Positions 34,176 through 42,503 of a stretch of 64,000 nucleotides of DNA are shown here, one piece after another; position 1 is the first letter of the stretch; each line of letters starts with the position of its first letter. Under the pieces are notes generated by a model, which did not search any database, was not told the DNA's origin, and saw only the letters and a list, made by a program, of their open reading frames with translations. Source of the stretch: Sporosarcina sp. D27 (GTDB taxonomy: Bacteria; Bacillota; Bacilli; Bacillales_A; Planococcaceae); NCBI RefSeq assembly GCF_000586555.1, contig NZ_AZUC01000063.1, forward strand, positions 62,001-126,000. The letters run 5' to 3'. The position numbers and the translations under genes were made by a program.

Positions 34176-34637
34176 TTATTCCAATTTTTTTAGAAGCTTC
34201 ACATATTTACCATACTTGTCTTCCCCAATAAATAGTACGTCAGTAAAACCCCTCTTTTCATATAGATGACGTGCATGTATATTGTCAGTATCAACACCAA
34301 GCGCTATTTCCTGAAAACCAAGCTGCTGGGCATATTCAATTAAAAAATCAAGGATAATCCCGCCTATTCCACGATTGCGAAATTCTTCTTTAACTATCAT
34401 ACGAGATAGGTAAATGCGTCTATCTGGAATTGTATAATCTGGATCAGTGTTCTTAAAAACCAACGATCCTTCACCTATAAATTCATTATTTTCCAAATAA
34501 ATAAATGTAACTCTGTTTCCACTTACTAGTTCGTCATAAAATATCTTTGCCATTTTTGGTTTTTGGTCCATATCCCAAATATTACTGCATTTATTATAGT
34601 CTTCGTGATTTAACTTTTTTATTTGATTCGAAGTCAT
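34176..34637 (-). CDS. GNAT-family N-acetyltransferase
   Basis: A 153-residue acetyltransferase. The acetyl-CoA loop is SRMIVKEEFRNRGIGGIILD (RNRGIG), followed by IALGVDTDNIHARHLYEKRG F, the typical motif-B helix with the family Tyr. The N-terminal part carries WDMDQKPKMAKIFYDEL. Length is standard. Substrate unknown. One-gene unit. Confidence 0.85.
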   Translation of the reverse strand: MTSNQIKKLNHEDYNKCSNIWDMDQKPKMAKIFYDELVSGNRVTFIYLENNEFIGEGSLVFKNTDPDYTIPDRRIYLSRMIVKEEFRNRGIGGIILDFLIEYAQQLGFQEIALGVDTDNIHARHLYEKRGFTDVLFIGEDKYGKYVKLLKKLE

Positions 34638-34748
34638 AGCCCATTCCTCGCTTAGTTAAACTGTTTGGTAGTATAACAGTTCACCAATTATATTTTCCCT
34701 CGTTTGTTTCAATCACTTTCACCACGAAATTTAGCTATTACACAAACC

Positions 34749-34780
34749 AAGCGCAATACCTGGTTCTAGAATCAATCCCT
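34749..34780. repeat. Cassette boundary element, B palindrome abutting a stop codon
   Basis: AAGCGCAATACCTGGTTCTA then GAATCAATCCCT; the stretch TGGTTCT..AGAATC matches the element at 1689. It touches the stop codon (34781-34783). Confidence 0.6.
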
Positions 34781-34969
34781 TTAGTTAATAGGATTAGTTT
34801 CTCTGTTCCTTTGAAAAAGGGTTATCATAGCTACAGTTAATAATAGTGCTCCAACTATCTTCATAATTGTATTCCCTTGTTCTCCTAAACTATTAAAAGT
34901 GATGGAGAGCATAAATCCACCTATTGCCGTTAAAGAAACTATTAATAATTTCTCCAAAATAATAATCAT
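34781..34969 (-). CDS. Two-helix mini membrane protein with SLGEQGN motif
   Basis: A 62-residue protein: helix 1 about 5-26, loop FNSLGEQGNTIMK, helix 2 about 36-52, basic tail. The SLGEQGN loop recurs in the broken gene at 42504-42688, so the two are paralogues. GTAGGAGA precedes the start. Function unknown. Confidence 0.65.
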   Translation of the reverse strand: MIIILEKLLIVSLTAIGGFMLSITFNSLGEQGNTIMKIVGALLLTVAMITLFQRNRETNPIN

Positions 34970-35041
34970 CTCCTACCCCTTTACGTCGGCAGAACAATTA
35001 AAGCTTCCAATTTAGCAAAAATCCGCTGTTTCAAACGACTA

Positions 35042-35467
35042 TCATCGTTTTCTAAGTAAATAAGGTACGGAAGATTTACTATCTATTAATCCCTTTGAAT
35101 CGGTTATATGTATGTAATCCTCTGCTTTCTGAGAATCCATCCAAGTAATTTCTTCTATTTCTTCTGGCATTGAAATACTCATTTCTCCACCGATTATTTT
35201 CCCTCTAAAAGTAAAGAAAATGGCATGATGTCCTCTGTCTTCAAAAAATGCTTCACTTATAGAAAAAATACCATCTAGCTCAACATCTAATCCAGTCTCT
35301 TCCTTTGCTTCACGAACTGCAGCTTCTTCAAGTGTTTCCCCACTCTCTACTGCTCCTCCTGGAAGTGTATAATATGAAGAGTTCTCACCTTTATTTTTAA
35401 CCATTAATACATTATCGCCTTGCTCATCAAAGATAAGTACATATGTGACATCTACTCGTTTCACCAA
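35042..35467 (-). CDS. NUDIX hydrolase
   Basis: A 141-residue NUDIX hydrolase with a canonical box GGAVESGETLEEAAVREAKE followed by ETGLDV (G-x5-E-x7-REAKEETG). The N-terminal strand DVTYVLIFDEQGDNVLMVKN and YYTLPGG precede it. Close in layout to MutT/ADP-ribose-type housecleaning enzymes, substrate not deducible. GGAGGGG precedes the start. Confidence 0.88.
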   Translation of the reverse strand: MVKRVDVTYVLIFDEQGDNVLMVKNKGENSSYYTLPGGAVESGETLEEAAVREAKEETGLDVELDGIFSISEAFFEDRGHHAIFFTFRGKIIGGEMSISMPEEIEEITWMDSQKAEDYIHITDSKGLIDSKSSVPYLLRKR

Positions 35468-35569
35468 GTGAACCCCTCCATCTTATTTTGACATTTTTCC
35501 AATTAATATTTCTTCTCTTTAACACTAAACAAATTCGCCTACTTGTTTTATTAGTACTTATTGTTCCAC

Positions 35570-36700
35570 TTAATATGAACGTACCGGTGAAATAAGATGA
35601 AGATAAAATGAATTATTTACAGGCTCTATTAAGATGGGTCTCATCGGACCCCCAAAACTTACTCTAATCTCTTCTTCTTGTATTACTTTTAATGCGTCCA
35701 TTAAAAAACTTCCATCAAGTGAAATACTTAAGTTAGTATCGCCATCGATCGTATTAATAGTTTGAATTTCTTCTATTTTTCCTATTTCTGATGAATTTGA
35801 GGAAATCCTTATTTTGGAACCATCCTGAATTTCTAAAAATATGTTATTATTTTTCCATTCTCTTGCAAAAAGGCAAGCTCTATCGATTCCCTTTAATAGC
35901 TGATTTGTGTTTAGAGTAACTATGGTCTTCGAATGATTTGGCAATAGTGCGGAAATGTTAGGATAGTTACCTTCAATTAACCTTGAAAAAAGGGAAATTG
36001 AATTTGATTTAAATACCATATAGTTGTCTATTACTACTATTTGTACTACACCATGTTCATTATTTATCAATCTTACAAGTTCGTTTAAGCTTGTACCTGG
36101 TACAGTGAATGAACCTTCTAGATTTGTTTCTAACGCAAGCTCCCTTAATGCTAGACGTTGGGAATTTGTTGCGACACACGTAAGTTGATTTTCTTTGAAT
36201 GACATATTGATTCCAGTCAAGACAGGTCTTGACTCACTATTCGAGACCGCAAATACAGTTTGTTTTATGATCTCAATCAACTCAATGTTGGAGATTTCAA
36301 TATATTTTACTTCATCATTTTTAGGAAGTCTCGGGTACTCCTCCGCGTTAAATCCGGGTAAGGTGGTTAAGATTCCATCGGATTGAATGGTAACTAATCT
36401 TTCTTCGTTCACTTTTAAATGTATTTTGTCGTCTAATTTCTTTACAATCCCACTTAAATATTTTGCTGAAATAACAATGCTACCTACATGAAAGACTTCC
36501 AATACTTTAACTCCATCAATCACTAAAGGAATAACTTTTTCTATAATAATGTCAGAATTGCTTCCAACAAGGATTAAGCAATTATCATGAGCAGTTATCA
36601 TAATACCTGTCAAAATAGGGAACGGTGTTTTTAAAGACACCGCTTTGTTAACATCTGAAATTGCTTTATTAAAGCATTCTTTGTCTATTAAAAATTCCAT
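35570..36700 (-). CDS. dnaN: DNA polymerase III beta subunit paralogue (second sliding clamp)
   Basis: A 376-residue beta clamp homologue. Three clamp domains can be followed: N-terminal MEFLIDKECFNKAISDVNKA, middle NSESRPVLTGINMSFKENQL with CVATNSQRLALRE (the ATDSHRLA signature, changed), and C-terminal LFSRLIEGNYPNISALLP. It ends LHLISPVRSY where chromosomal clamps end LILPVRTY. It sits in the accessory array with no dnaA, recF or gyrB next to it, so it cannot be the main dnaN locus. ATG 36700 follows GAGGTGG; an upstream in-frame GTG overlaps the ribosome binding site. It could serve a mobile element, a specialised polymerase, or act as a decoy clamp. Confidence 0.85.
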   Translation of the reverse strand: MEFLIDKECFNKAISDVNKAVSLKTPFPILTGIMITAHDNCLILVGSNSDIIIEKVIPLVIDGVKVLEVFHVGSIVISAKYLSGIVKKLDDKIHLKVNEERLVTIQSDGILTTLPGFNAEEYPRLPKNDEVKYIEISNIELIEIIKQTVFAVSNSESRPVLTGINMSFKENQLTCVATNSQRLALRELALETNLEGSFTVPGTSLNELVRLINNEHGVVQIVVIDNYMVFKSNSISLFSRLIEGNYPNISALLPNHSKTIVTLNTNQLLKGIDRACLFAREWKNNNIFLEIQDGSKIRISSNSSEIGKIEEIQTINTIDGDTNLSISLDGSFLMDALKVIQEEEIRVSFGGPMRPILIEPVNNSFYLHLISPVRSY

Positions 36701-36819
36701 AAAAATATCCACCTCATTTCATTGCTAGTGAAAATAATTCAAAAAACACCTAAAACTTTGTTTCATCTTTAACTATATGGCTAGTTTAATGAATGGACGC
36801 TTTATTTATAGTACTTGCC

Positions 36820-37008
36820 GTTGCTTGGAGCTGAAGACGGCCGACTCCGGAGAGATCAGCGAAAGCCGTAACGAAGAACGGCTTTTGCGAACAAAAGCAA
36901 AGCGTTGAGTCCATATCTTTGCACTCGCCTTGAGACCCCGGTTTTCGCGACCTAGGAGGCTCAAGCCACGCCCCTCGGAAAGCGTTCCGTCTGGAGCGGA
37001 AGGAAACA
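36820..37008. repeat. GC-richer structured repeat, copy R4
   Basis: Near full-length, from GTTGCTTGGAGCTGAAGACG to TCTGGAGCGGAAGGAAAC, preceded by ATGGACGCTTTATTTATAGT. About 20 bases around CGCAGGGCGC are missing. It is joined directly to the long direct repeat T1. The protein-like frame across it is a shadow. Confidence 0.8.
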
Positions 37009-37411
37009 GTCTTCATAGACAGTTGGGGAGCTTAGTAATTTAAGTTATCAATTAAATTGTACCAAACTTTTAACAAATTACCAGAATTCATTAATTATTA
37101 TCAAAAATCATCATACCTCAACAAAACCCTCATTTTCCAAACAAAAAAGCTAATTGCTATGGGTTTTCCTACTCTACTTTCCTATCAGCACTTTTCAATT
37201 CACCATTGCCTGTGAAGCATATTTTTCAGAACAGGAAACCGGATTACGCAATAATGTCTCGATTGTAAGGTTTATGGAATGGCGATTATTAGAAAACTGT
37301 CCTGACTAATAGTATGGGACCAATTTTACATAAATCGAAAAAGCGAGCACATCATCCGTTTCTCTCGAATGATTTGCTCGCTTTTATATTTTAACGTTTA
37401 CTTTGTTTTTA
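37005..37411. repeat. Long direct repeat T1 (~410 bp, non-coding)
   Basis: From AACAGTCTTCATAGACAG to CGTTTACTTTGTTTTTA this stretch matches 43563-43971 at roughly 85-90 % by eye, with no open frame conserved in both. It ends with the terminator at 37338-37390. Both copies are joined on the left to the right end of a GC-richer repeat. Confidence 0.8.
37338..37390. terminator. Terminator-like hairpin inside T1
   Basis: AAAAAGCGAGCACATCAT / ATGATTTGCTCGCTTTTA, with one mismatch. Functional on both strands; on the minus strand it would end the SDR transcript. Confidence 0.75.
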
Positions 37412-37506
37412 ACTGTAAGGTGTGTGTGAAACAAACATGAATTTTTAAACAAACACGAAAATTTCTTGCGCATGCACCATTTTCTAATATTCGAAATAGA
37501 AAAGTG

Positions 37507-38301
37507 TTAAAAAATTGTCGGTACCATTCCTCCGTCCATACGGATTGGAGAACCTTTAAATGCTGATGCATAGGGACTACATACAAATGTAGTTAGTCTA
37601 CCTATTTCAATTGGCCTGATAAATCGCTGAATTTCAGATTGGGGTAGATTTTTAGTCATAAAGTCTTTCTCTTTTTCCGAAAAAGTCATATCTTCGTTAG
37701 TGTACACCCCCTCTATTATTTGCTGCACATTTTCAGACAATGTTGGTCCTGGCATAATTGTATTGACTGTAACTTCTGTTCCTACTGTTAATTTAGATAA
37801 GCTTTTTGACAATGATAATAGCATTGACTTTGTCATACAATACTGAGGCATTTGTCCCGATGGCATAATTGCTTCTTCACTCGCAATAAAGATAATACGG
37901 CCATAATTATTGTTCATCATTTTAGGCAAATAAAATTTAGATAATCCATTTGCAGTAAGAACATTAGTATGAAAATATTTTATCCATACTTCATCGTCAA
38001 CGTCCTCATATTGCATAATTTCATAAATCCCCATATTGTTAACTAAAATATCAATGTCGGGGTACTTTTTGAATAAATCTTCTCTTTGTTGAATATCCAC
38101 CAAATTGGCTGTAGCATTTTGAGGAGAGGTACCGGGGAAATCAAACTTAATTTCATTTACAGTTCGTTCCACCTCTTCATAATTCCGTCCATTAATTAGC
38201 ACATTAACTCCTTCTTTGGCAAGTTCAATGGCAATTGCTTTACCTATACCTTTTGTTGACCCTGTAACTAATGCTGTTTTATTGTTTAAACCCATATCCA
38301 T
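37507..38301 (-). CDS. Short-chain dehydrogenase/reductase
   Basis: A 264-residue SDR. TGSTKGIGKAIA is the cofactor motif, VLINGRN the loop that often favours NADP, NNMG replaces the usual NNAG, and the catalytic set is IASEEA(S) / YCMTK. The sequence IMPGPTLSENVQQ and closing PIRMDGGMVPTIF are standard. Residue Glu in ASEEAI sits where a second Ser is common. It lies 52 bases downstream of the AraC-type regulator on the same strand, so the pair may form a unit in which the regulator controls the enzyme. Substrate unknown. Confidence 0.85.
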   Translation of the reverse strand: MDMGLNNKTALVTGSTKGIGKAIAIELAKEGVNVLINGRNYEEVERTVNEIKFDFPGTSPQNATANLVDIQQREDLFKKYPDIDILVNNMGIYEIMQYEDVDDEVWIKYFHTNVLTANGLSKFYLPKMMNNNYGRIIFIASEEAIMPSGQMPQYCMTKSMLLSLSKSLSKLTVGTEVTVNTIMPGPTLSENVQQIIEGVYTNEDMTFSEKEKDFMTKNLPQSEIQRFIRPIEIGRLTTFVCSPYASAFKGSPIRMDGGMVPTIF

Positions 38302-38352
38302 TATATATTTCCCCTTTTAATTTAGTTTTTAAAACCTAATTTTAAGACAAAA

Positions 38353-39366
38353 TTAAGTTATTGCGCTTGTACCTATTTGTTCGGTACGCCAGTTTGAAGG
38401 AGTGTCACCTTCCCAAAGATGGAAGGCGCGGTAGAATGAGTTCTGGTCTTCATATCCAATCAGAAAGGCCACTTCTTTAATATCTAGCGAGGCATCTTTC
38501 AAGTACTCTCGCGCCTGCTCATGTCGTGTTTGTGTCAACAGATATTTGAAACTCGCCCCTTCGTCGGTAAGCCGGCGCTGCAAGGTACGATTGCTCATCC
38601 CCATCTCGCTAGCGATAGTATGAATGTCTGGGCGCCCTCCTGACAGGCTATGTTTTATGATCCACTTGACCATCTCTGTGAATGAGTGGTTACGTTGTTG
38701 CTCACCTAACGATTGATCCAGTACGGGAGTCAGAATCTCCAGTAACTCTGCATTATACGAGACAAAAGGACAGTCCAAATCTCGTCGATGTAGCGTCAAT
38801 CGGTCGCTATTTGACTCGATCCGGACAGGACAGCCAAAGTAATTTTCAAGTGTCTGTACATCGCCCATTGGGTGTGAAAATTCTACAAACTTCGCAGTCA
38901 AGGGTTGACCTGTGCCCCGGCGACCTAGCTCCAAAAGAAATGCCAGCGTGATACCGACCAGCATCGGCGGACCAGGTTGCTCGGTATACGACCATTTCAG
39001 TTCGATTGTACAGTGCTCGCCTTCCTCGGTAATGCGTAAGTTTTCAGGAGGACACAGTTGTTTGTACCGGGCCATTCGGTTTAGAGCATCGCGGTAGTCA
39101 CGAGCATGGTAAGCCGTTAAAACGGTCGGTGGATAATGTGATGTTTCAAATACGGTCGCAAGCTTGATGATACCTTTGGACGTGTCATCCATGAGATCGG
39201 AATAAGCCTGCCAGATTGCGAAATATTGGGAGGTAGTGACAACTGGCTCTGTAATAATGGTTAGTGGTAGCCGTGCTTTTCGAACCACGTCTTGGGATTC
39301 AATACCTAATTGACGTAACCCTGTCCAAAATCCTATCGGTATTTTAATACGAGTATGGAACGTCAT
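38353..39366 (-). CDS. AraC-family regulator (OruR/ArgR-like, arabinose-binding-like N-domain)
   Basis: A 337-residue regulator. Residues ~15-200 resemble the AraC-binding-type N-domain found mainly in proteobacterial regulators (GFWTGLRQLGIESQDVVRKA; FVEFSHPMGD; YFGCPVRI). The C-terminal ~90 residues form two helix-turn-helix motifs: DIHTIASEMGMSNRTLQRRL and DIKEVAFLIGYEDQNSFYRA FHLWEG. Start ATG 39366 has AAAGGAGG 8 bases upstream. The gene is clearly richer in G+C than its neighbours, suggesting recent acquisition from a higher-GC donor. An inverted repeat lies upstream. Confidence 0.88.
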   Translation of the reverse strand: MTFHTRIKIPIGFWTGLRQLGIESQDVVRKARLPLTIITEPVVTTSQYFAIWQAYSDLMDDTSKGIIKLATVFETSHYPPTVLTAYHARDYRDALNRMARYKQLCPPENLRITEEGEHCTIELKWSYTEQPGPPMLVGITLAFLLELGRRGTGQPLTAKFVEFSHPMGDVQTLENYFGCPVRIESNSDRLTLHRRDLDCPFVSYNAELLEILTPVLDQSLGEQQRNHSFTEMVKWIIKHSLSGGRPDIHTIASEMGMSNRTLQRRLTDEGASFKYLLTQTRHEQAREYLKDASLDIKEVAFLIGYEDQNSFYRAFHLWEGDTPSNWRTEQIGTSAIT

Positions 39367-39422
39367 ACATACTGCCTCCTTTAGCAATCTCACATTCACT
39401 AATTATGATCGTGTTTGGCCTT

Positions 39423-39462
39423 AATGACAGGGCAGTTATAATATTAACTTCCCATTGTCATT
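39423..39462. promoter_or_regulatory. Inverted repeat upstream of the AraC-type gene
   Basis: AATGACAGGG and CCCATTGTCATT are inverted arms around an AT-rich centre containing TATAATATTAA. Possible autoregulatory operator; unproven. The remaining 39463-39624 shows nothing clear. Confidence 0.4.
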
Positions 39463-39624
39463 ATGTAACTAGCAAAAGACGACACTTTTCTCGCTAAGCA
39501 CGCCAAATAAGGCCATCAGTAAGAGTTTCCATTAACATAACTGCCACATCGTGGTGTAGTTGAAGGACGCTGATTCATAATCATCTTCACACTAAGATAA
39601 ACTTCTGATTATTTATATAACCTT

Positions 39625-40577
39625 ATGTATTCGTTACTTACAATTAAGGTTGAAAAAGAATTTTTTGATATTTATTCATATTGTACCACTCATATTTCAA
39701 AGAGTTCTGTCGTTCTTCAAAACCTCCTATTCAGTCCTTCCAGTTCTCGATGGTTTTACGAATCTCTTTTTCAACTTTTCTTTTCGCTCCGGCTGGAACA
39801 GATTTTCGTATCGAGATCTATACAGAAAGTCGTTTTCAACATGATTTTTGACAATAAGCAGACAGTGTATGAGGATTTAAGCGCATTTTTCAATGGATAT
39901 GAAGGTGGCTTTGTACTGTACGATTTACAGGAGAAACAATACAATATCTATAATAAAGATAAAAGCACATTACGGGTTTCCCCCGATTCCACGTACAAAC
40001 TTTACAGTGCATTATTTGCATTGGAATCCAAGGTCATTACACGAATTGACAACTCAATGAAGTGGAATGGGAACTCTTATCCTTACCAAGGCTGGAACCA
40101 GAGTCAAAATTTATTTACGCACTTGAAAATTCGGTAACTTGGTATTTCCAGAACATGGACAAAAAGGTGCAAATTAAAAACATCAAGACTTACCTTGATA
40201 AAATACAGTACGGTAATCAAAATCTGTCTGGTGGAATCGAAGACTATTGGCTCGAATCTTCCTTGAAAATTTCACCGATTGAACAGGTGCAGATACTTAA
40301 AGACTTTTATACAAACCAATTTGGATTTGATGGTAAGAACATTCAACTCATAAAAGATGCCATCAAACTGGAGACGACAGACAGTGCAACACTCTATGGT
40401 AAAACCGGCACAGGAACGGTAAACGGGGAAAATGTGAATGGGTGGTTCATTGGATATGTAGAAACGAGAAACCACACGTATTTTTTCGCAACAAATATCG
40501 AAAGCGACCATCATGCCAGTGGCAGTATAGCTGCTGAACTTACAAATTCCATTCTGCACGATAAAGGCATCTATTAA
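39625..40577 (+). pseudogene. blaR1: blaR1 fragment, frameshifted
   Basis: The C-terminal beta-lactam sensor domain of BlaR1 is readable: GYEGGFVLYDLQEKQYNIYN, then SPDSTYKLYSALFALES with the acylated Ser in STYK, then MKWNGNSYPYQGWNQ. At about 40119-40122 one base is missing (ACGCACTT where ACG GCA CTT is expected) and the frame changes to ALENSVTWYFQNMDKK, ending with YGKTGTGTVNGENVNGWFIG. The N-terminal M56 zinc protease and membrane helices needed for signalling are not recognisable. So both truncation and frameshift have inactivated it. It lies directly before the broken blaI. Confidence 0.75.
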
Positions 40578-40597
40578 AGATAAAGGCAGGGATCCAA

Positions 40598-40981
40598 GTG
40601 ACGAATAAAATACCCGCTATTTCAGAATCGGAATGGGAAATCTTGAAGGTGCTTTGGACAAAATTACCATAAACAGCAAATGAGATTATTTCATCCTTGC
40701 AGGCACAAACGAACTGGAAGCCGAAAACCGTACGTACCTTGTTGGAAAGGCTCACCAAAAAAGAAGTCGTTGGTGTCCATAAGAATCAGAGAGTTTATAC
40801 ATTCTATCCGCATTATTCCCAAGATGAATGCCAACGTGCCAAAGCAGACTCTTTTCTAAAACGATTCTATGACGGCACCTTAAAATCATTGCTCGTTCAA
40901 TTCATTCAGGATGAAGACCTGTCTAAAGAAGATATTAAAGAACTAAGATCCATCTTGGATAAGAAGCAGGATAAAAAATAA
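40598..40981 (+). pseudogene. blaI: blaI repressor gene with a nonsense codon
   Basis: From GTG 40598 the frame gives VTNKIPAISESEWEILKVLW TKLP, then TAA (40670-40672), then TANEIISSLQAQTNWKPKTV RTLLERLTKKEVVGVHKNQR and a C-terminal dimerisation region to 40981. This is the BlaI/MecI winged-helix repressor (127 residues) with a stop where a Glu or Gln codon is likely. An internal start could yield a protein without the first helix, but binding would be unlikely. No beta-lactamase gene is adjacent. Confidence 0.75.
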
Positions 40982-41082
40982 GACCGTCCCGTCTTTAAAA
41001 GCTAATAGCATCCTTTGACTATATCTACTGGGTTAATCCAAAAAATTGTATTCACAATTATGCCCTTTTGATGATTAATGAA

Positions 41083-41319
41083 CTAACGTTGTTCTTGTTT
41101 GGTAATTGGAGATTTTTGTTTTTGCCATTCAGTCGTTCCATCGCTTTCCTCAATGAGCTTCTGCCAGTACCTACCCGTTTTCTTATCAAATATGATTATG
41201 TTTCGTTCATTTGCTGAAATAAGTTCATATCTGTACTTAATTGTTTTTGCGTTATCTAGAGAATGAGATATTAAACCAGATCCTATGATTATGCATACTC
41301 CTAAAAAAACAATGGACAT
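41083..41319 (-). CDS. Small signal-anchored protein, unknown
   Basis: A 78-residue protein: one N-terminal hydrophobic helix (SIVFLGVCIIIGSGLI) and a polar domain with YELISANERNIIIFDKKTGR YWQKLIEES. The domain resembles a single beta-hairpin read as FDKKTGRYW. GGAGTGA precedes the ATG. No family recognised; a single unit in the array with an A-like motif (41056-41080, TTATGCCCTTTTGATG) at its 3' side. Confidence 0.6.
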   Translation of the reverse strand: MSIVFLGVCIIIGSGLISHSLDNAKTIKYRYELISANERNIIIFDKKTGRYWQKLIEESDGTTEWQKQKSPITKQEQR

Positions 41320-41339
41320 ACTGTCACTCCTTCTCCATC

Positions 41340-41391
41340 AATTGGGGCCGGTTGAAACACAAACTCTATGCAAGAAAAGACCCCGATTGTT
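41340..41391. repeat. Cassette boundary element (A + worn B) abutting a stop codon
   Basis: AATTGGGGCCGGTTGAAACA (A) then CTCTATGCAAGAAAAGACCC CGATTG (B-like). The next bases are the stop of the 41392 gene. Confidence 0.5.
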
Positions 41392-41622
41392 CTAGTGGTT
41401 CTCCTTTTTGAAAGACATAAAAATAAAAATAATTCCGATTATAAAAAATGCACCTATAAACAGATTTTTCAACAATGGCATTGTTTGTGGAACGGTATCC
41501 CATGTTCCAGTATTTATTTGAGCAAACAAATAAACATATGCAATCAGACGTTCCATGGTATAAATTAGACCACTTGTTAGAATAAATAGGGAACCTAAAA
41601 CCAAACCTAACTTCTTATCCAA
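41392..41622 (-). CDS. Two-helix mini membrane protein
   Basis: A 76-residue protein with helices at about 5-32 and 51-70. The intervening loop INTGTWDTVPQTMPLLKN is conserved-looking in style but not recognised. AGGAGGAAG lies before the ATG. Function unknown. Confidence 0.65.
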   Translation of the reverse strand: MDKKLGLVLGSLFILTSGLIYTMERLIAYVYLFAQINTGTWDTVPQTMPLLKNLFIGAFFIIGIIFIFMSFKKENH

Positions 41623-41646
41623 TAAACTTCCTCCTCACTTTTCAAC

Positions 41647-41698
41647 CTGACCCTATTACTGAAAAAAAGATGCAATTCCTATTCCAGAATTGTGCCCG
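41647..41698. repeat. Cassette boundary element (A + B) abutting a stop codon
   Basis: CTGACCCTATTACTGAAA (A) and B 41669-41697 with arms ATGCAATTC and GAATTGTGCCC. The bases CCCGTTAGTTGAA at the junction are identical to those at 158-170, although the two genes are unrelated. Confidence 0.75.
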
Positions 41699-42073
41699 TT
41701 AGTTGAAAAAGTTGTTTAATTTTTCAACGGAATTATCTTTTAAAGAATATATAGTGTTCGTATCTTCAACATTCATTATTGTTCCGTGTTCTTGACTTAA
41801 CCATAGAAAATATGATTTTTCACCCAATATCACTTTATACTGTGGGTCTGCAATATCCACAATACCTGGTTGCTTTTTAGCACTACTAAAAGCTTTTTTA
41901 AATTGCTTAATCTCATTTTTTTCTTTGAATGTCACTAATGAGTCTTCTTTAACTTCAGAAAAGGATTCCATTTCAAAGACATTTACTTCGCTAATCTTTT
42001 TGATTCCATTACATCCGCTAAGAACAAATATAAATATAACAAGTGATAGGCTTAATATTAGAGTCTTTTTCAT
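41699..42073 (-). CDS. Small lipoprotein, unknown
   Basis: A 124-residue lipoprotein: signal peptide MKKTLILSLSLVIFIFVLSG with lipobox LSGC. The mature part has SFSEVKEDSLVTFKEKNEIK and ILGEKSYFLWLSQEHGTIMN, a compact alpha/beta domain of the kind found in several Bacillales lipoproteins of unknown role. GGGGGAG precedes the start. Last codons (NFFN, stop) overlap the boundary element. Confidence 0.7.
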   Translation of the reverse strand: MKKTLILSLSLVIFIFVLSGCNGIKKISEVNVFEMESFSEVKEDSLVTFKEKNEIKQFKKAFSSAKKQPGIVDIADPQYKVILGEKSYFLWLSQEHGTIMNVEDTNTIYSLKDNSVEKLNNFFN

Positions 42074-42128
42074 TTTGTCTCCCCCTTTTAAAGATTAGTC
42101 GTTACTATTAAGGAAAAGTTTCTATATA

Positions 42129-42180
42129 CGAAATGGCCAGTTTGAAGCACAAATCTTGGACCGTTAAAGCCCCCGTTAAG
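42129..42180. repeat. Cassette boundary element (A + worn B)
   Basis: CGAAATGGCCAGTTTGAAGC (A) then AAATCTTGGACCGTTAAAGC CCCCGTTAAG. It ends next to the stop codon of the 55-residue gene (42182). Confidence 0.6.
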
Positions 42181-42181
42181 G

Positions 42182-42349
42182 TTACATCCCCACTAATCCA
42201 GACATAATTAAAAATAATGTGCCCCCTCCGCAGAGCGATGCAAGAACAGTGTAAATCATAAAATTATGCTTTTCCTCTGAGATCGCGCGAACTGCAAAGA
42301 TGGAGAAAAAAACCGTAAAGAATCCAAGTAATGAATATATGAAAAGCAT
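42182..42349 (-). CDS. 55-residue two-helix mini membrane protein
   Basis: Start ATG 42349 with AGAGGACA upstream. The protein reads MLFIYSLLGFFTVFFSIFAV, RAISEEKHNFMIYTVLASLC and GGGTLFLIMSGLVGM: two helices joined by a charged loop RAISEEKHN. The clear ribosome binding site, protein-like composition and position between two boundary elements support a real gene. Confidence 0.6.
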   Translation of the reverse strand: MLFIYSLLGFFTVFFSIFAVRAISEEKHNFMIYTVLASLCGGGTLFLIMSGLVGM

Positions 42350-42384
42350 TTCATGTCCTCTTTTCTAATGAAATTCAAGCAACA

Positions 42385-42425
42385 AAATGGCCCGATTCTG
42401 GCACAACTTTTATTCCGTTAATGCC
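42385..42425. repeat. Cassette boundary element, A motif close to consensus
   Basis: AAAATGGCCCGATTCTGGCA then CAACTTTTATTCCGTTAATG CC. This is the copy nearest to the A consensus. Confidence 0.65.
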
Positions 42426-42503
42426 TCGTTACTTGTTTATTTCTAATATCCTTACTTAATTATATTTGGTACAAAAATAGAATTGAAATAAGAAAACTAT
42501 ACT

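Noticed and set aside
36786-37016. 76-residue frame across repeat R4 on the minus strand
   Set aside because: It exists only because the GC-richer repeat lacks stops in that frame; the same kind of frame appears in other copies (2295-2492, 43186-43494) and changes with the repeat, not with protein constraint.
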